A DNA stretch of 64,000 nt from Marivita cryptomonadis (GCF_002115725.1 NZ_JFKD01000008.1:124001-188000); one strand, 5' to 3'. Shown: positions 20,359-29,029, counted from the stretch's first letter. Translations and numbers: made by a program. Notes: a model not told the origin generated them from the sequence alone.

Positions 20359-20393
20359 CAAAGACGTTTATGCTCGCCGCGCATGTCACAGGC

Positions 20394-22394
20394 TTATTCG
20401 AACTCCATGATAACATCGTCCACAGCAAGGCTGTCGCCCGCTGCTGCGTTGATCTTGGACACCGTGCCCTTGCGTTCGGCGCGCAGGATGTTTTCCATCT
20501 TCATCGCCTCAACGGTGCACAGCGCCTGACCTTCCTGCACCTCGTCGCCCTCTTCCACGTCGATCTTCACGATCAGACCCGGCATCGGGCAAAGCAGCAA
20601 CTTGGACGTATCCGGGGCCACCTTTTCAGGCATCATACGGGCCAGCTCGGCCTGACGCGGGGTGCGGACATGCACTTTGAGTTCAGCGCCGCGTGACCGG
20701 ATGCGGAACCCGCCCGACACCTTGCCCACCTTCATCACCAGCGGATCGCCATTGACCGTCATCCGGGCAAGCTGATCACCCGGCGTCCAGTCTCCGCTCA
20801 CACGAATTTCGGTGCCATCGCCAAAGCGCACGGTAGACCCGTCATGGTCGGCGGCGATGGTGACGTCGAAATCCTGACCTTGCAGCGCAACGTTCCACTC
20901 TTCGCCCACCCGGCGTTCGTGGTTGTCGAGCGTTCCCGAGATGCGCGCCCGCCGGATCTCGGCCACCCGGTTCATCGCCGCACAGGCCGCCGCGATGTTG
21001 CGCAGTGCCACGTCGCCCAGCGTCACACCTTCAAAGCCCTCGGGATATTCCTCTTCGATAAAGGCCGTCGTCATCTCGCCCGCGATGAATTTCGGGTGAT
21101 CCATCACAGCCGCCACAAACGGCAGGTTGTGACCGATGCCTTCGACCTCGAAACTGTCCAACGCGTTACGCATCGTCTCGATCGCCTCACCGCGCGTCGG
21201 TGCCCAGGTACACAGCTTGGCGATCATCGGATCGTAATACATGCTGATCTCGCCGCCTTCGAACACACCTGTGTCGTTGCGCACGATGCCGCCTCCCAGC
21301 GGGCCTTCGGCAGGCGGACGGTAGCGGGTCAAGCGGCCAATCGACGGCAGGAAACCGCGATACGGGTCTTCAGCGTAAAGCCGGTTTTCAATCGCCCAGC
21401 CGTTGATCTTCACATCGTCCTGCGTGATCGTCAGCGGCTCGCCGTTGGCCACGCGGATCATCTGTTCCACCAGATCGACACCAGTGATCAATTCGGTCAC
21501 CGGGTGTTCCACCTGCAAGCGGGTGTTCATTTCGAGAAAGTAGAAATTCCGGTCACCGTCGACGATGAATTCGACTGTCCCTGCGCTGGTGTAGCCAACC
21601 GCTTTGGCCAACGCGACCGACTGTTCACCCATCGCCTTGCGGGTCGCCTCGTCCAGAAACGGGCTGGGCGCTTCTTCGACAACCTTCTGGTTGCGGCGCT
21701 GGATCGAGCATTCGCGTTCGTTCAGGTAAATCCCGTTGCCATGCGCATCGCACAGCACCTGAATTTCAATATGGCGCGGCTGGGTGACGAATTTCTCGAT
21801 AAAGATCCGATCATCGCCAAAGCTGTTGGCCGCCTCGTTCTTGGACGACTGGAAGCCTTCGCGACATTCGGCGTCGTTCCACGCGATCCGCATGCCTTTG
21901 CCGCCGCCCCCGGCAGAGGCCTTGATCATCACCGGATAACCAACCTCGTTCGAGATCTTGACCGCCTCGTCCGCATCTTCGATCAGGCCCATATAGCCCG
22001 GCACGGTCGACACATTGGCCTCCTGCGCGATCTTCTTGGAGGTGATCTTGTCCCCCATCGCCTCGATGGCTTTCACCGGCGGACCAACGAACGCGACGCC
22101 AGCCGCTTCCAAGGCCTGCGCGAATTTCGGGTTTTCCGACAAGAAGCCATAGCCCGGATGCACCGCCTGCGCGCCAGACTGCTTGATCGCGTCCATCACC
22201 TTGTCGATGACGATATAGGACTGGTTCGCCGGCGGCGGGCCGATATGCACCGCCTCGTCTGCCATTTCGACATGCAGCGCGTGTTTGTCGGCATCCGAAT
22301 AGATGGCCACCGTTTTGATGCCCATCTTGCGGGCGGTCTTGATCACGCGGCAGGCGATCTCGCCCCGGTTGGCAATCAGGATCTTGTCGAACAT
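20394..22394 (-). CDS. pccA: Propionyl-CoA carboxylase alpha subunit (biotin carboxylase plus biotin carrier)
   Basis: Protein of 666 residues. The biotin carboxylase domain covers about 1-450 (FDKILIANRGEIACRVIKTA, ASAGGGGKGMR ATP-grasp loop, NTRLQVEHPVTE). The PccA BT linker domain follows. A biotinyl domain ends the protein, with the EAMKMEN motif whose lysine carries biotin. With PccB it carboxylates propionyl-CoA to (S)-methylmalonyl-CoA. AAAGGGAC precedes the ATG. pccA and pccB are separated by about 2.2 kb holding four small genes, an arrangement recurrent in Rhodobacterales. Confidence 0.96.
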   Translation of the reverse strand: MFDKILIANRGEIACRVIKTARKMGIKTVAIYSDADKHALHVEMADEAVHIGPPPANQSYIVIDKVMDAIKQSGAQAVHPGYGFLSENPKFAQALEAAGVAFVGPPVKAIEAMGDKITSKKIAQEANVSTVPGYMGLIEDADEAVKISNEVGYPVMIKASAGGGGKGMRIAWNDAECREGFQSSKNEAANSFGDDRIFIEKFVTQPRHIEIQVLCDAHGNGIYLNERECSIQRRNQKVVEEAPSPFLDEATRKAMGEQSVALAKAVGYTSAGTVEFIVDGDRNFYFLEMNTRLQVEHPVTELITGVDLVEQMIRVANGEPLTITQDDVKINGWAIENRLYAEDPYRGFLPSIGRLTRYRPPAEGPLGGGIVRNDTGVFEGGEISMYYDPMIAKLCTWAPTRGEAIETMRNALDSFEVEGIGHNLPFVAAVMDHPKFIAGEMTTAFIEEEYPEGFEGVTLGDVALRNIAAACAAMNRVAEIRRARISGTLDNHERRVGEEWNVALQGQDFDVTIAADHDGSTVRFGDGTEIRVSGDWTPGDQLARMTVNGDPLVMKVGKVSGGFRIRSRGAELKVHVRTPRQAELARMMPEKVAPDTSKLLLCPMPGLIVKIDVEEGDEVQEGQALCTVEAMKMENILRAERKGTVSKINAAAGDSLAVDDVIMEFE

Positions 22395-22452
22395 GTCTGT
22401 CCCTTTCCGTCAGTCTTTTCTTGGCCGGGGACCAATCCCGCAGCGATGGCAT

Positions 22453-22487
22453 AAAAAAGACCGCCCGGACGTGTGGTCCGAACGGTC
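22453..22487 (-). terminator. Rho-independent terminator of the small lipoprotein gene
   Basis: On the minus strand a 12-pair stem (two G-U pairs, no mismatch; arms 22476-22487 and 22459-22470) with a five-base loop is followed by six T. It lies about 33 bases after the stop at 22521 and upstream of pccA, so pccA probably needs its own promoter or read-through. Confidence 0.85.
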
Positions 22488-22520
22488 GAAATCCGTGAGT
22501 GGTTTGGGCGCGCTGAGGCG

Positions 22521-22736
22521 TCAGCAGCGTTCCGGGTAGGTCTGGCAATAGGCAACGTTGGCCGCAGCCCCGACCGCAGCCCCGGTGAGCGGATCGCCCC
22601 CCGCCGCAACGGCTGTGCCACCGCCAGCCGCGCCGCCAAGCAGGGCCTGTTCGCCAAGAGTGTCACCGCAGGCCGCGAGGCCCAGCAGCGCGACAAGGGC
22701 GAAAACGGGCGCCGGTTTGATTGTATGAGTGTCCAT
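22521..22736 (-). CDS. Small Gly/Ala-rich lipoprotein
   Basis: Protein of 71 residues. The signal ends in LLGLAAC, a good lipobox (Cys23). The mature part is a Gly/Ala-rich stretch (GGAAGGGTAVAAGGDPLTGAAVG) resembling glycine-zipper segments, ending in YCQTYPERC with two cysteines. AAAGGAGCAGAC sits before the ATG. A dedicated terminator follows it. Similar tiny lipoproteins lie beside pccA in other Rhodobacterales (from memory). Function unknown. Confidence 0.75.
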   Translation of the reverse strand: MDTHTIKPAPVFALVALLGLAACGDTLGEQALLGGAAGGGTAVAAGGDPLTGAAVGAAANVAYCQTYPERC

Positions 22737-22871
22737 GTGTCTGCTCCTTTGCAGGTCTTTGCCTGTGCAGGAGTAACACCCCGGATAAGGTCTTGGTTCC
22801 AGCCCCTCGTGTCACAGGACGCGTTTTGGGCAAAACCTTGCCCGTCACTGTAACATACTGATTTAGAATGT

Positions 22872-22985
22872 AAAAAGTCGGGCCCTTGGCATGGGGTATG
22901 ACCAAGGAGCCCGACAGGGGAAGGGTAACGGTGAACAAATGGCGCAATCTGCCAACGCCATGTCACTAGGAACATCTCCACAGTG
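22872..22985 (-). ncRNA. Candidate small RNA or long 3' UTR ending in a strong terminator
   Basis: Between 22737 and 23073 no protein gene is apparent. On the minus strand this stretch ends in a strong intrinsic terminator: GTCGGGCTCCTTGG pairs with CCAAGGGCCCGAC (22877-22915), followed by TTTTT. A TTGACG hexamer lies at 23002-23007, but no good -10 follows at 16-18 bases. The segment could be a roughly 100-nt small RNA or simply the 3' UTR of the gene at 23074-23436, whose stop is 160 bases upstream of the terminator. The terminator itself is solid; the RNA start is a guess. Confidence 0.35.
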
Positions 22986-23073
22986 CCACAACCGCCTAAC
23001 GCGTCAATGGAAAATGCAACACAACCTATGGTATCGGCTTTTTCCCGCGCAAATTGACCAAAGGTAAGCGACA

Positions 23074-23436
23074 TCACGCCCAATCCTCATTGTCATCGAA
23101 CGCTTCTGGGAACGCGGCCCGCGCCACTGGTTCGTTGATGATCAACAGCGACTCGTAGCTGACAGGATCGAACGAATCGCCATAGGGCAGCACTTCCCGC
23201 CCGAAAAGCCAGCTCAGACGTCCGGCATCCAGATTGCCCCGCTCGAACGGCTCTGTTCCGAAATGTGCCCACAACGCTGCTATAAAGGCTGTGTCGGCCC
23301 GTTTGTCAGCCGGACGCCGGTCGCGATAGCGCTCTCGCTTGATCAGCGGCGTGACCCCCTTGGGGTTCGGTCTGCGAATGACAAATTGAAAATCTGAGCC
23401 CGGAAGACGGCCCGGGAAGCCGCGATGCTTCAGCAT
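23074..23436 (-). CDS. Conserved hypothetical protein of the pccA-pccB interval
   Basis: Protein of 120 residues, basic at the N-terminus (FQFVIRRPNPKGVTPLIKRE) and acidic at the C-terminus. No signal peptide, membrane segment or catalytic motif is visible. The ATG at 23436 is preceded by GGGGGTG. It begins 25 bases after the terminator of the preceding lipoprotein gene, so expression must depend on read-through or a promoter inside that gene. Family unrecognised. Confidence 0.6.
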   Translation of the reverse strand: MLKHRGFPGRLPGSDFQFVIRRPNPKGVTPLIKRERYRDRRPADKRADTAFIAALWAHFGTEPFERGNLDAGRLSWLFGREVLPYGDSFDPVSYESLLIINEPVARAAFPEAFDDNEDWA

Positions 23437-23461
23437 GGGACACCCCCGCTGCGCATCTGTG

Positions 23462-23490
23462 AAAAGGGGGCGGACGCCTCTGCCCGCCCC
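23462..23490 (-). terminator. Rho-independent terminator of the 48-residue lipoprotein gene
   Basis: On the minus strand GGGGCGG (23484-23490) pairs with CCGCCCC (23467-23473) around a 10-base loop, followed by TTTTC. It lies 10 bases past the stop codon at 23500. Confidence 0.75.
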
Positions 23491-23499
23491 GTTTCAAGG

Positions 23500-23646
23500 T
23501 TACTTGTACTTGCCTGTGTGCATCGGCTCGTGGCTGATCGGCTCTGGGTCGATAACCACAAACTCTTCTTCGGCCTGCTTCTGTCCGCACGCGGACAAGA
23601 CTGCAAAAAGACCGAACGCGGCAAGAAGCTTGATGCTCTTTGACAT
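23500..23646 (-). CDS. Tiny lipoprotein of 48 residues
   Basis: The frame starts at ATG 23646 with AGGAGAA at ideal spacing and ends at TAA 23500. The product has a short signal ending LFAVLSAC (lipobox Cys20) and a mature peptide of about 28 residues beginning CGQKQAEEEFVVIDPEP. A terminator follows directly. Length, ribosome-binding site, lipobox and terminator all support a real gene that normal length cut-offs would miss. Function unknown. Confidence 0.75.
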   Translation of the reverse strand: MSKSIKLLAAFGLFAVLSACGQKQAEEEFVVIDPEPISHEPMHTGKYK

Positions 23647-23666
23647 CTAGTTCTCCTGTCAGGTTC

Positions 23667-23696
23667 AAAAAAGGACCCAACAAGACCTGCTGGTCC
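23667..23696 (-). terminator. Terminator-like hairpin in the leader of the tiny lipoprotein gene
   Basis: On the minus strand GGACC (23692-23696) pairs with GGTCC (23673-23677), followed by six T; an alternative inner stem GACC/GGTC is also possible. It ends only about 20 bases before the lipoprotein start codon. It may terminate transcripts from the upstream gene or act as an attenuator. Confidence 0.45.
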
Positions 23697-23863
23697 TGCC
23701 TGTCCTCGGTTCGAGGTAATGACTGCTTGGGTGCAGTCCACCTCAGAATACCCTGAAATCACGGACAAAAGATATCCACAGCCCGCAACATCGCGGTCCT
23801 GTGACGCAAAAGACTCAACCCGAACGCGGCCTGAACGATGTGTCGCAACATATGGTGGAAGCA

Positions 23864-24541
23864 TCAAAAAAACTCCAAGATGCAGGTCTCGTCTTCGACG
23901 CGATACGCTTCGAAAAACTGGGTGACGTCTTCAGTGGCGACGCCGAATTCGGTTTCTTCCTGGCTAAAGGAAATCACGATCTGGTTTGGCTGCGGGCCGA
24001 CATCCGGGGACAGGCGCGGAATCGCGAAGGTTTCGCACAGATGATGCATGTCGATTTCCACATCCTCGTATTCCCGGCCATCCTGCCCGATCTCGGGCGT
24101 CACAAAACGAAAGCGGTAGACGAGGCCATTTCCCGGTCGGTCCCACAGCATTTCGTGGAACGTCACCGGTTGGCCCGAGGGCACATCCAGCGGCTCGGAG
24201 GCGAAAACAGGCAGCGCCAGCATCATTGCGAACACATGCACGGAGTGCTTGCACGCACCAGCCCAACAAAGCCAGCGATCCCGTTTACGCGGGTCGTTCA
24301 GCACCGCATCCAGCCGCTCGGACACCCAGGCGGACTGACTGGACCGGGGCAAACGGCCCCCTGCCGTGACGCGCATCACATCCTCAAGACGCTCCACGCG
24401 CACAACGGGCGAAAAGCCCCTCACCCGCTGCAACGCCCGCCACATATCCTGCCGAACCTGTCGCGCCAGACGGCCCGCATCACACAGCGGAAGGTCTGAC
24501 ACAACCGACACATCAAAGCGCGCAGGAAGGTGCCGCGCCAT
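23864..24541 (-). CDS. Fusion of a small conserved hypothetical and a DUF6497-like periplasmic protein
   Basis: Protein of 225 residues in two parts. Residues 1-95 (MARHLPARFDVSVVSDLPLC to DRWLCWAGA) look like a complete small cytoplasmic protein. Residues 104-225 look like a separate DUF6497-type protein: a signal-like segment FAMMLALPVFA, then SEPLDVPSGQPVTFHE and a conserved domain ending EDETCILEFF. In relatives I recall these as two adjacent genes. Here no stop separates them, and the internal signal would begin at GTG or ATG codons around 24232-24245. Either a stop codon was lost or the second part is translated separately from an internal start. GAGGGAGGG precedes the ATG at 24541. Confidence 0.6.
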   Translation of the reverse strand: MARHLPARFDVSVVSDLPLCDAGRLARQVRQDMWRALQRVRGFSPVVRVERLEDVMRVTAGGRLPRSSQSAWVSERLDAVLNDPRKRDRWLCWAGACKHSVHVFAMMLALPVFASEPLDVPSGQPVTFHEMLWDRPGNGLVYRFRFVTPEIGQDGREYEDVEIDMHHLCETFAIPRLSPDVGPQPNQIVISFSQEETEFGVATEDVTQFFEAYRVEDETCILEFF

Positions 24542-24632
24542 AGTAAGCCCTCCCTCATCGCGCAAAATATGCCACCCGTTTCGAGCCATTTGATCCCATT
24601 TGCCGCGCGCGTGGTTACACGCACCGCACCCC

Positions 24633-26165
24633 TTAAAGCGGAATGTTGTCGTGTTTCTTCCACGGCATTTCTTGCTTCTTCGAGCGAAGCGCAGCGAACG
24701 CCCGCGCGACCCGTTTGCGCGTGCTGCGCGGCTGGATCACCTCGTCGATGAATCCGCGCTCTGCCGCCACAAACGGGTTGGCAAAGCGGTCTTCATATTC
24801 CGCAGCATGGGCGGCAATCTTTTCGGCATTGCCCGAATCTGCGCGGTGAATGATCTCGGTCGCGCCTTTTGCCCCCATCACGGCAATCTCGGCGGTGGGC
24901 CAAGCATAGTTCACATCCGCCCGCAGGTGCTTTGACGCCATAACAACATAGGCCCCGCCATAGCTTTTGCGGGTGATGACCGTCACCTTCGGCACTGTCG
25001 CTTCGCCATAGGCAAACAGTAGCTTCGCTCCGTGTTTGATCACGCCGTTATATTCTTGGCTTGTTCCCGGCAAAAAGCCTGGCACATCCACCAGCGTCAG
25101 GATCGGGATACCAAAGCAATCGCAGAAGCGCACGAACCGTGCCGCCTTGCGGGCACTGTCGATGTCCAGAACACCCGCCAGCACCATCGGTTGGTTCGCC
25201 ACCACACCCACGGTCTGCCCTTCGAGGCGAATAAAGCCGGTGATGATGTTCTTGGCGAAGTCTTCCTGAATCTCGTAGAAATCGCCCTCATCCGCGAGCT
25301 TGAGGATCAGCTCTTTCATGTCGTAGGGCGAATTCGCATTTTCTGGCACCAACGTATCAAGCGATGTTTCCACCCGGTCCACATCATCAAAAAACGGCCG
25401 TGTCGGGCTGGGCTGTTGGTTGTTGAGCGGCAGGAAATCCACCAGACGTCTCACCTCGGCCAACGCCTCTACATCGTTCTCGAATGCGCCGTCAGCGACC
25501 GAGGACTTCTTGGTGTGGGTGGACGCACCGCCCAGTTCCTCGGCTGTGACATGTTCGTTGGTCACGGTTTTGACGACGTCGGGGCCCGTCACGAACATGT
25601 AGGATGAATCCTTCACCATGAAGATGAAGTCGGTCATCGCAGGGCTATAAACCGCCCCACCCGCGCACGGCCCCATGATCACGCTGATCTGCGGCACGAC
25701 GCCGGACGCCATGATGTTGCGCTGGAACACCTCACCATATCCCGCAAGGCTGTCGACGCCTTCCTGAATACGCGCACCACCTGAATCGTTGATGCCGATC
25801 ACCGGCGCGCCGTTCTGCATCGCCATATCCATGATCTTGCAGATCTTCATCGCGTGGGTCGCGGACACTGATCCCCCCAGAACCGTGAAGTCCTGACTGA
25901 ACACGTAAACCATGCGGCCATTGATCGTGCCCCACCCTGTGACCACGCCATCACCTGCGGGGCGGTTCTTTTCCATCCCGAAATCGGTGCAGCGGTGGGT
26001 GACGAACATGTCGTATTCTTCAAAGCTGCCTTCATCGAGCAACAGCTCGACCCGCTCTCGTGCTGTCAGCTTGCCGCGAGCGTGCTGCGCGTCGATGCGT
26101 TTTTGCCCGCCACCCAGACGGGCATCGGCGCGGCGGGTTTCCAACTCTTGCAGAATATCTTTCAT
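24633..26165 (-). CDS. pccB: Propionyl-CoA carboxylase beta subunit
   Basis: Protein of 510 residues, the carboxyltransferase subunit. Motifs of both crotonase-like halves are present: [14 protein letters not shown] and [20 protein letters not shown] in the N half, [21 protein letters not shown] and [14 protein letters not shown] in the C half. It transfers CO2 from biotin on PccA to propionyl-CoA. GGGACGG precedes the ATG. It is the first gene of the minus-strand pcc locus, and its promoter region holds four TTTGCAAA-type sites. Confidence 0.96.
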   Translation of the reverse strand: MKDILQELETRRADARLGGGQKRIDAQHARGKLTARERVELLLDEGSFEEYDMFVTHRCTDFGMEKNRPAGDGVVTGWGTINGRMVYVFSQDFTVLGGSVSATHAMKICKIMDMAMQNGAPVIGINDSGGARIQEGVDSLAGYGEVFQRNIMASGVVPQISVIMGPCAGGAVYSPAMTDFIFMVKDSSYMFVTGPDVVKTVTNEHVTAEELGGASTHTKKSSVADGAFENDVEALAEVRRLVDFLPLNNQQPSPTRPFFDDVDRVETSLDTLVPENANSPYDMKELILKLADEGDFYEIQEDFAKNIITGFIRLEGQTVGVVANQPMVLAGVLDIDSARKAARFVRFCDCFGIPILTLVDVPGFLPGTSQEYNGVIKHGAKLLFAYGEATVPKVTVITRKSYGGAYVVMASKHLRADVNYAWPTAEIAVMGAKGATEIIHRADSGNAEKIAAHAAEYEDRFANPFVAAERGFIDEVIQPRSTRKRVARAFAALRSKKQEMPWKKHDNIPL

Positions 26166-26235
26166 GGACCGTCCCTTTGTCGCTTTGCGGCGAACATACT
26201 GTGGTGCGGCTATGCCTCAAGCGTTAATGAGCAAA

Positions 26236-26283
26236 TTTGCAAACTCTGAAAATGGGTGCCTTTGCAAATTGCAAATCTGCAAA
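26236..26283. promoter_or_regulatory. Cluster of four TTTGCAAA-type sites (PccR/ScfR-family operators) before pccB
   Basis: Perfect TTTGCAAA octamers lie at 26236-26243 and 26261-26268; ATTGCAAA at 26268-26275 and TCTGCAAA at 26276-26283 follow. TTTGCAAA is the core recognised by RamB and PccR-type short-chain acyl-CoA regulators (established for those families). The cluster is 71-118 bases upstream of pccB and 59-106 upstream of the MFS gene, so it could control both divergent transcripts. Confidence 0.8.
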
Positions 26284-26341
26284 TTGTATCGTTACGCCTG
26301 TGTATATGGACATTCCTCAACCGCAGGCGTAGCGATAGGTA

Positions 26342-27568
26342 ATGAGTTACGCCTCTAAGGTCCGATTTCTCGACCGTTCCACACCGCCGCATATTGTCAC
26401 ACTGATCCTGCTCGCAGGGCTTTCGGCGTTGGTGATGAACATTTTCCTGCCGTCCCTGCCAAACATGACGGCCTATTTTCAAACCGAATACTGGCTGATG
26501 CAACTGTCGGTGGCGGTTTATCTGGCGGTGAACGCGGTTTTGCAAATCCTGATTGGTCCGATCTCGGACAAGATGGGCCGCCGCCCGGTGATCCTGTGGG
26601 GAATCGGCGGGTTCTGTGTGGCGACCTTGGGCTGCATCTATGCGCCTGACATCTACACCTTCCTCGGCTTCCGCATGGCGCAGGCTGTGATCGTGACCGC
26701 GATGGTCCTCAGCCGCGCCGTGGTGCGCGATTGCGTGCCGCAGGATCAGGCGGCGTCGATGATTGGCTATGTGACCATGGGTATGGCCGTGGTACCGATG
26801 ATCGGCCCGGCCTTCGGCGGCGTGCTGGACCAGTATTTCGGCTGGCAGGCGAATTTCTGGCTTCTGTTGATCCTTGGGATTGCCCTGTTCTGGCTGACGT
26901 GGAGCGATCTTGGCGAAACCGCGAAAGTCAGCGGACTAAGCCTTGGCCAACAATTCGCACAATATCCCGAACTGCTGACCAGCCCGCGCTTTTGGGGCTA
27001 CGCCATTGCGTCGGGCATGTCGTCAGGCGCGTTCTTCGCCTATCTCGGCGGCGCGCCTTATGTCGGCACCGAGGTGTTCGGGATGTCGCCTGCCGTTCTG
27101 GGCTTCTTCTTCGGCGCACCGGCCATCGGGTACTTCTGCGGCAACTTTATCTCTGGGCGCTTTTCAGCCCGGATCGGCGTGAACCGCATGGTGCTCGTCG
27201 GCACGCTGATCAATTGCACAGGCATCCTGTTGTCGATGCTGGTCTTCTGGCTTGGCCTTGGGTCGGAATGGACCTTCTTCGGCTTCATGACCTTTGTTGG
27301 CCTCGGCAACGGCATGACCATTCCAAATGCCACAGCAGGCATGCTGTCGGTGCGGCCGCATCTGGCAGGCACCGCGTCCGGCTTGGGCGGGGCGATCATG
27401 CTCGGCGGCGGCGCGGGGCTGTCGGCACTTGCGGGCGCATTGCTTGTTCCGGGCACCGGTGCATGGCCTCTTTTGTGGATCATGCTTGCCACGGCCATCT
27501 GCGCCATCATCGCAATCCAACTGGTGATCTGGCGGTCGGCACGGCTCGCGGGGCTGGACAGCGCGTAG
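26342..27568 (+). CDS. Bcr/CflA-family MFS exporter
   Basis: Protein of 408 residues with twelve predicted membrane helices. MFS motif A is seen as GPISDKMGRRPVIL between helices 2 and 3. The sequence LSALVMNIFLPSLPNMTAYF at the N-terminus is typical of Bcr/CflA drug-export proteins. Such transporters export drugs, sulfonamides or small metabolites by proton antiport. It lies between pccB (divergent) and the pcc regulator (same strand), with regulator sites on both sides, so a physiological role in exporting an organic acid is possible (inference). The ribosome-binding site is weak (GATAGGT). Confidence 0.85.
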   Translation: MSYASKVRFLDRSTPPHIVTLILLAGLSALVMNIFLPSLPNMTAYFQTEYWLMQLSVAVYLAVNAVLQILIGPISDKMGRRPVILWGIGGFCVATLGCIYAPDIYTFLGFRMAQAVIVTAMVLSRAVVRDCVPQDQAASMIGYVTMGMAVVPMIGPAFGGVLDQYFGWQANFWLLLILGIALFWLTWSDLGETAKVSGLSLGQQFAQYPELLTSPRFWGYAIASGMSSGAFFAYLGGAPYVGTEVFGMSPAVLGFFFGAPAIGYFCGNFISGRFSARIGVNRMVLVGTLINCTGILLSMLVFWLGLGSEWTFFGFMTFVGLGNGMTIPNATAGMLSVRPHLAGTASGLGGAIMLGGGAGLSALAGALLVPGTGAWPLLWIMLATAICAIIAIQLVIWRSARLAGLDSA

Positions 27569-27572
27569 CGAA

Positions 27573-27610
27573 TTTGCAAACTCGGAGGTGACAGGCTGCA
27601 AAGCTGCAAA
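27573..27610. promoter_or_regulatory. TTTGCAAA and two CTGCAAA sites before the regulator gene
   Basis: A perfect TTTGCAAA lies at 27573-27580, directly after the MFS stop codon, and two CTGCAAA half-type sites at 27596-27602 and 27604-27610. They end about 14 bases before the regulator ATG, where bound protein would block transcription or translation start. This suggests autoregulation. Confidence 0.65.
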
Positions 27611-27624
27611 CCCCCGAGGATGCC

Positions 27625-29022
27625 ATGCCGACCCAGAAACTCTATGCAGGGGCCAAACTGCGCGAAATCCGAACCCGGCTTGGCATCACCCAACGGGATT
27701 TTTCGGCCAAGCTGGGCGTGTCCTTGCCCTATCTGAACCAGATGGAGAACAACAAGCGCCCGCTGTCCACCACGGTGGTGTTGGCCCTGGCACAGGAATT
27801 CGGGGTCGATGTCACCGAACTGGGTCAGGGCGATGCAGAGCGCATGATCTCGGACATGCGCGAGGCACTGGCTGATCCGGTCTTCGCTGATGCAGCCCCC
27901 CCGATCGCCGACCTGCGCCTGACCGCATCCAACGCGCCTGGTCTGGCGCGCGCGTTTCTGGAACTGCACCGCGCCTACCGTCAGACCCATGAACGGCTGG
28001 CATCATTGGATGAGGCTTTGGGCCGTGAAGGGGCACAGCTCCAACCCAGCCCTTGGGAAGAGGTCCGCGACTTCTTCCATTACTGTGACAACTACATCGA
28101 CGCGGTGGACAAGGCTGCCGAACGCGTGGCCACCAAGCTGACCGGAACCGACCGGGTCCGCGCCGCCATTCGCGGGTTGGAGGCGGAAGGGCTGCATGTG
28201 CGCTTTGCCAACGTCCCAGACCTGCGCCGGTTCGATGAGTTGCGACAGGAACTGACCCTGTCGTCGCTGGCAGCACCTGAAACCCAAACCTTCCAGATGA
28301 TGCTGCAACTGGCGTTGACACGGCATGGCAAGCTGCTGGATGCAACGCTTGATCTGGGCCGCTTCCAATCCGACGCCGCCCGCGACATCGCGCGGCTGGG
28401 GCTTGCGAATTACTTTGCCGGAGCGGCGGTAATGCCCTACGGCCAATTCCTGCAGGCTGCCCATGACACGCGCCACGATCTGGAGCTGATGGCCCGCCGC
28501 TTTGGCGCCTCTATCGAGCAGGTGGCGCATCGTCTGTCGACGCTGCAACGACCCGGCGCAAAGGGTATTCCGTTCTTTTTCGTGCGCGTCGATCAGGCGG
28601 GCACGATCACCAAGCGCCACTCGGCCACGCGGTTGCAATTCGCGCGCTTTGGTGGAGCCTGTCCTTTGTGGAACGTGCACCGCGCGTTCGAGACACCGGG
28701 GCGCTTCCTGCGCCAATTGGCGGAAACGCCAGACGGGGTACGGTATATCTCGCTCGCGCGGGATGTGTCCAAGACCGGCGGTCATTTCGGAGCGCCCGTG
28801 CGCCGCTATGCGATTGCTTTGGGATGTGAGGTCAAACATGCGGGCGCGTTGGTCTATGCGGATGGTCTGGACCTGAACAGGGATGGGGCCTTTGAGCCCA
28901 TTGGGATCTCCTGCCGCATCTGCGAGCGGTCGAATTGTCATCAGCGCTCGGTCCCGCCGTTGGAGCGCAAACTGACGATCCAGACGCACCGACGCGGGAT
29001 CTTGCCTTACGAGTTGAATTGA
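27625..29022 (+). CDS. pccR: Short-chain fatty acyl-CoA regulator (PccR/RamB type, XRE plus DUF2083 region)
   Basis: Protein of 465 residues. An XRE helix-turn-helix spans about 8-65 (AKLREIRTRLGITQRDFSAK). The long C-terminal domain is that of the ScfR family, ending in a cysteine block (ISCRICERSNCHQRSVPPL). In Rhodobacter sphaeroides PccR activates propionyl-CoA carboxylase genes, and in Corynebacterium RamB controls acetate and propionate genes (established). Its location two genes from pccB and the TTTGCAAA sites around it support the assignment. GAGGA precedes the ATG with five-base spacing. Confidence 0.88.
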   Translation: MPTQKLYAGAKLREIRTRLGITQRDFSAKLGVSLPYLNQMENNKRPLSTTVVLALAQEFGVDVTELGQGDAERMISDMREALADPVFADAAPPIADLRLTASNAPGLARAFLELHRAYRQTHERLASLDEALGREGAQLQPSPWEEVRDFFHYCDNYIDAVDKAAERVATKLTGTDRVRAAIRGLEAEGLHVRFANVPDLRRFDELRQELTLSSLAAPETQTFQMMLQLALTRHGKLLDATLDLGRFQSDAARDIARLGLANYFAGAAVMPYGQFLQAAHDTRHDLELMARRFGASIEQVAHRLSTLQRPGAKGIPFFFVRVDQAGTITKRHSATRLQFARFGGACPLWNVHRAFETPGRFLRQLAETPDGVRYISLARDVSKTGGHFGAPVRRYAIALGCEVKHAGALVYADGLDLNRDGAFEPIGISCRICERSNCHQRSVPPLERKLTIQTHRRGILPYELN

Positions 29023-29029
29023 GCGCAGG

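Noticed and set aside
20844..22454. Long open frame on the plus strand across pccA
   Set aside because: Antisense to a well-conserved enzyme, with no ribosome-binding site or domain; the same explanation applies to frames antisense to M20 genes (2421-3530), argE (4898-6241), the kinase (32468-33556) and glpT (45055-46326).
22376..23083. Open frame spanning the gap at 22737-23073 on the minus strand
   Set aside because: It runs through two terminators and the opposite frame of the small lipoprotein gene, and its translation has no recognisable features.
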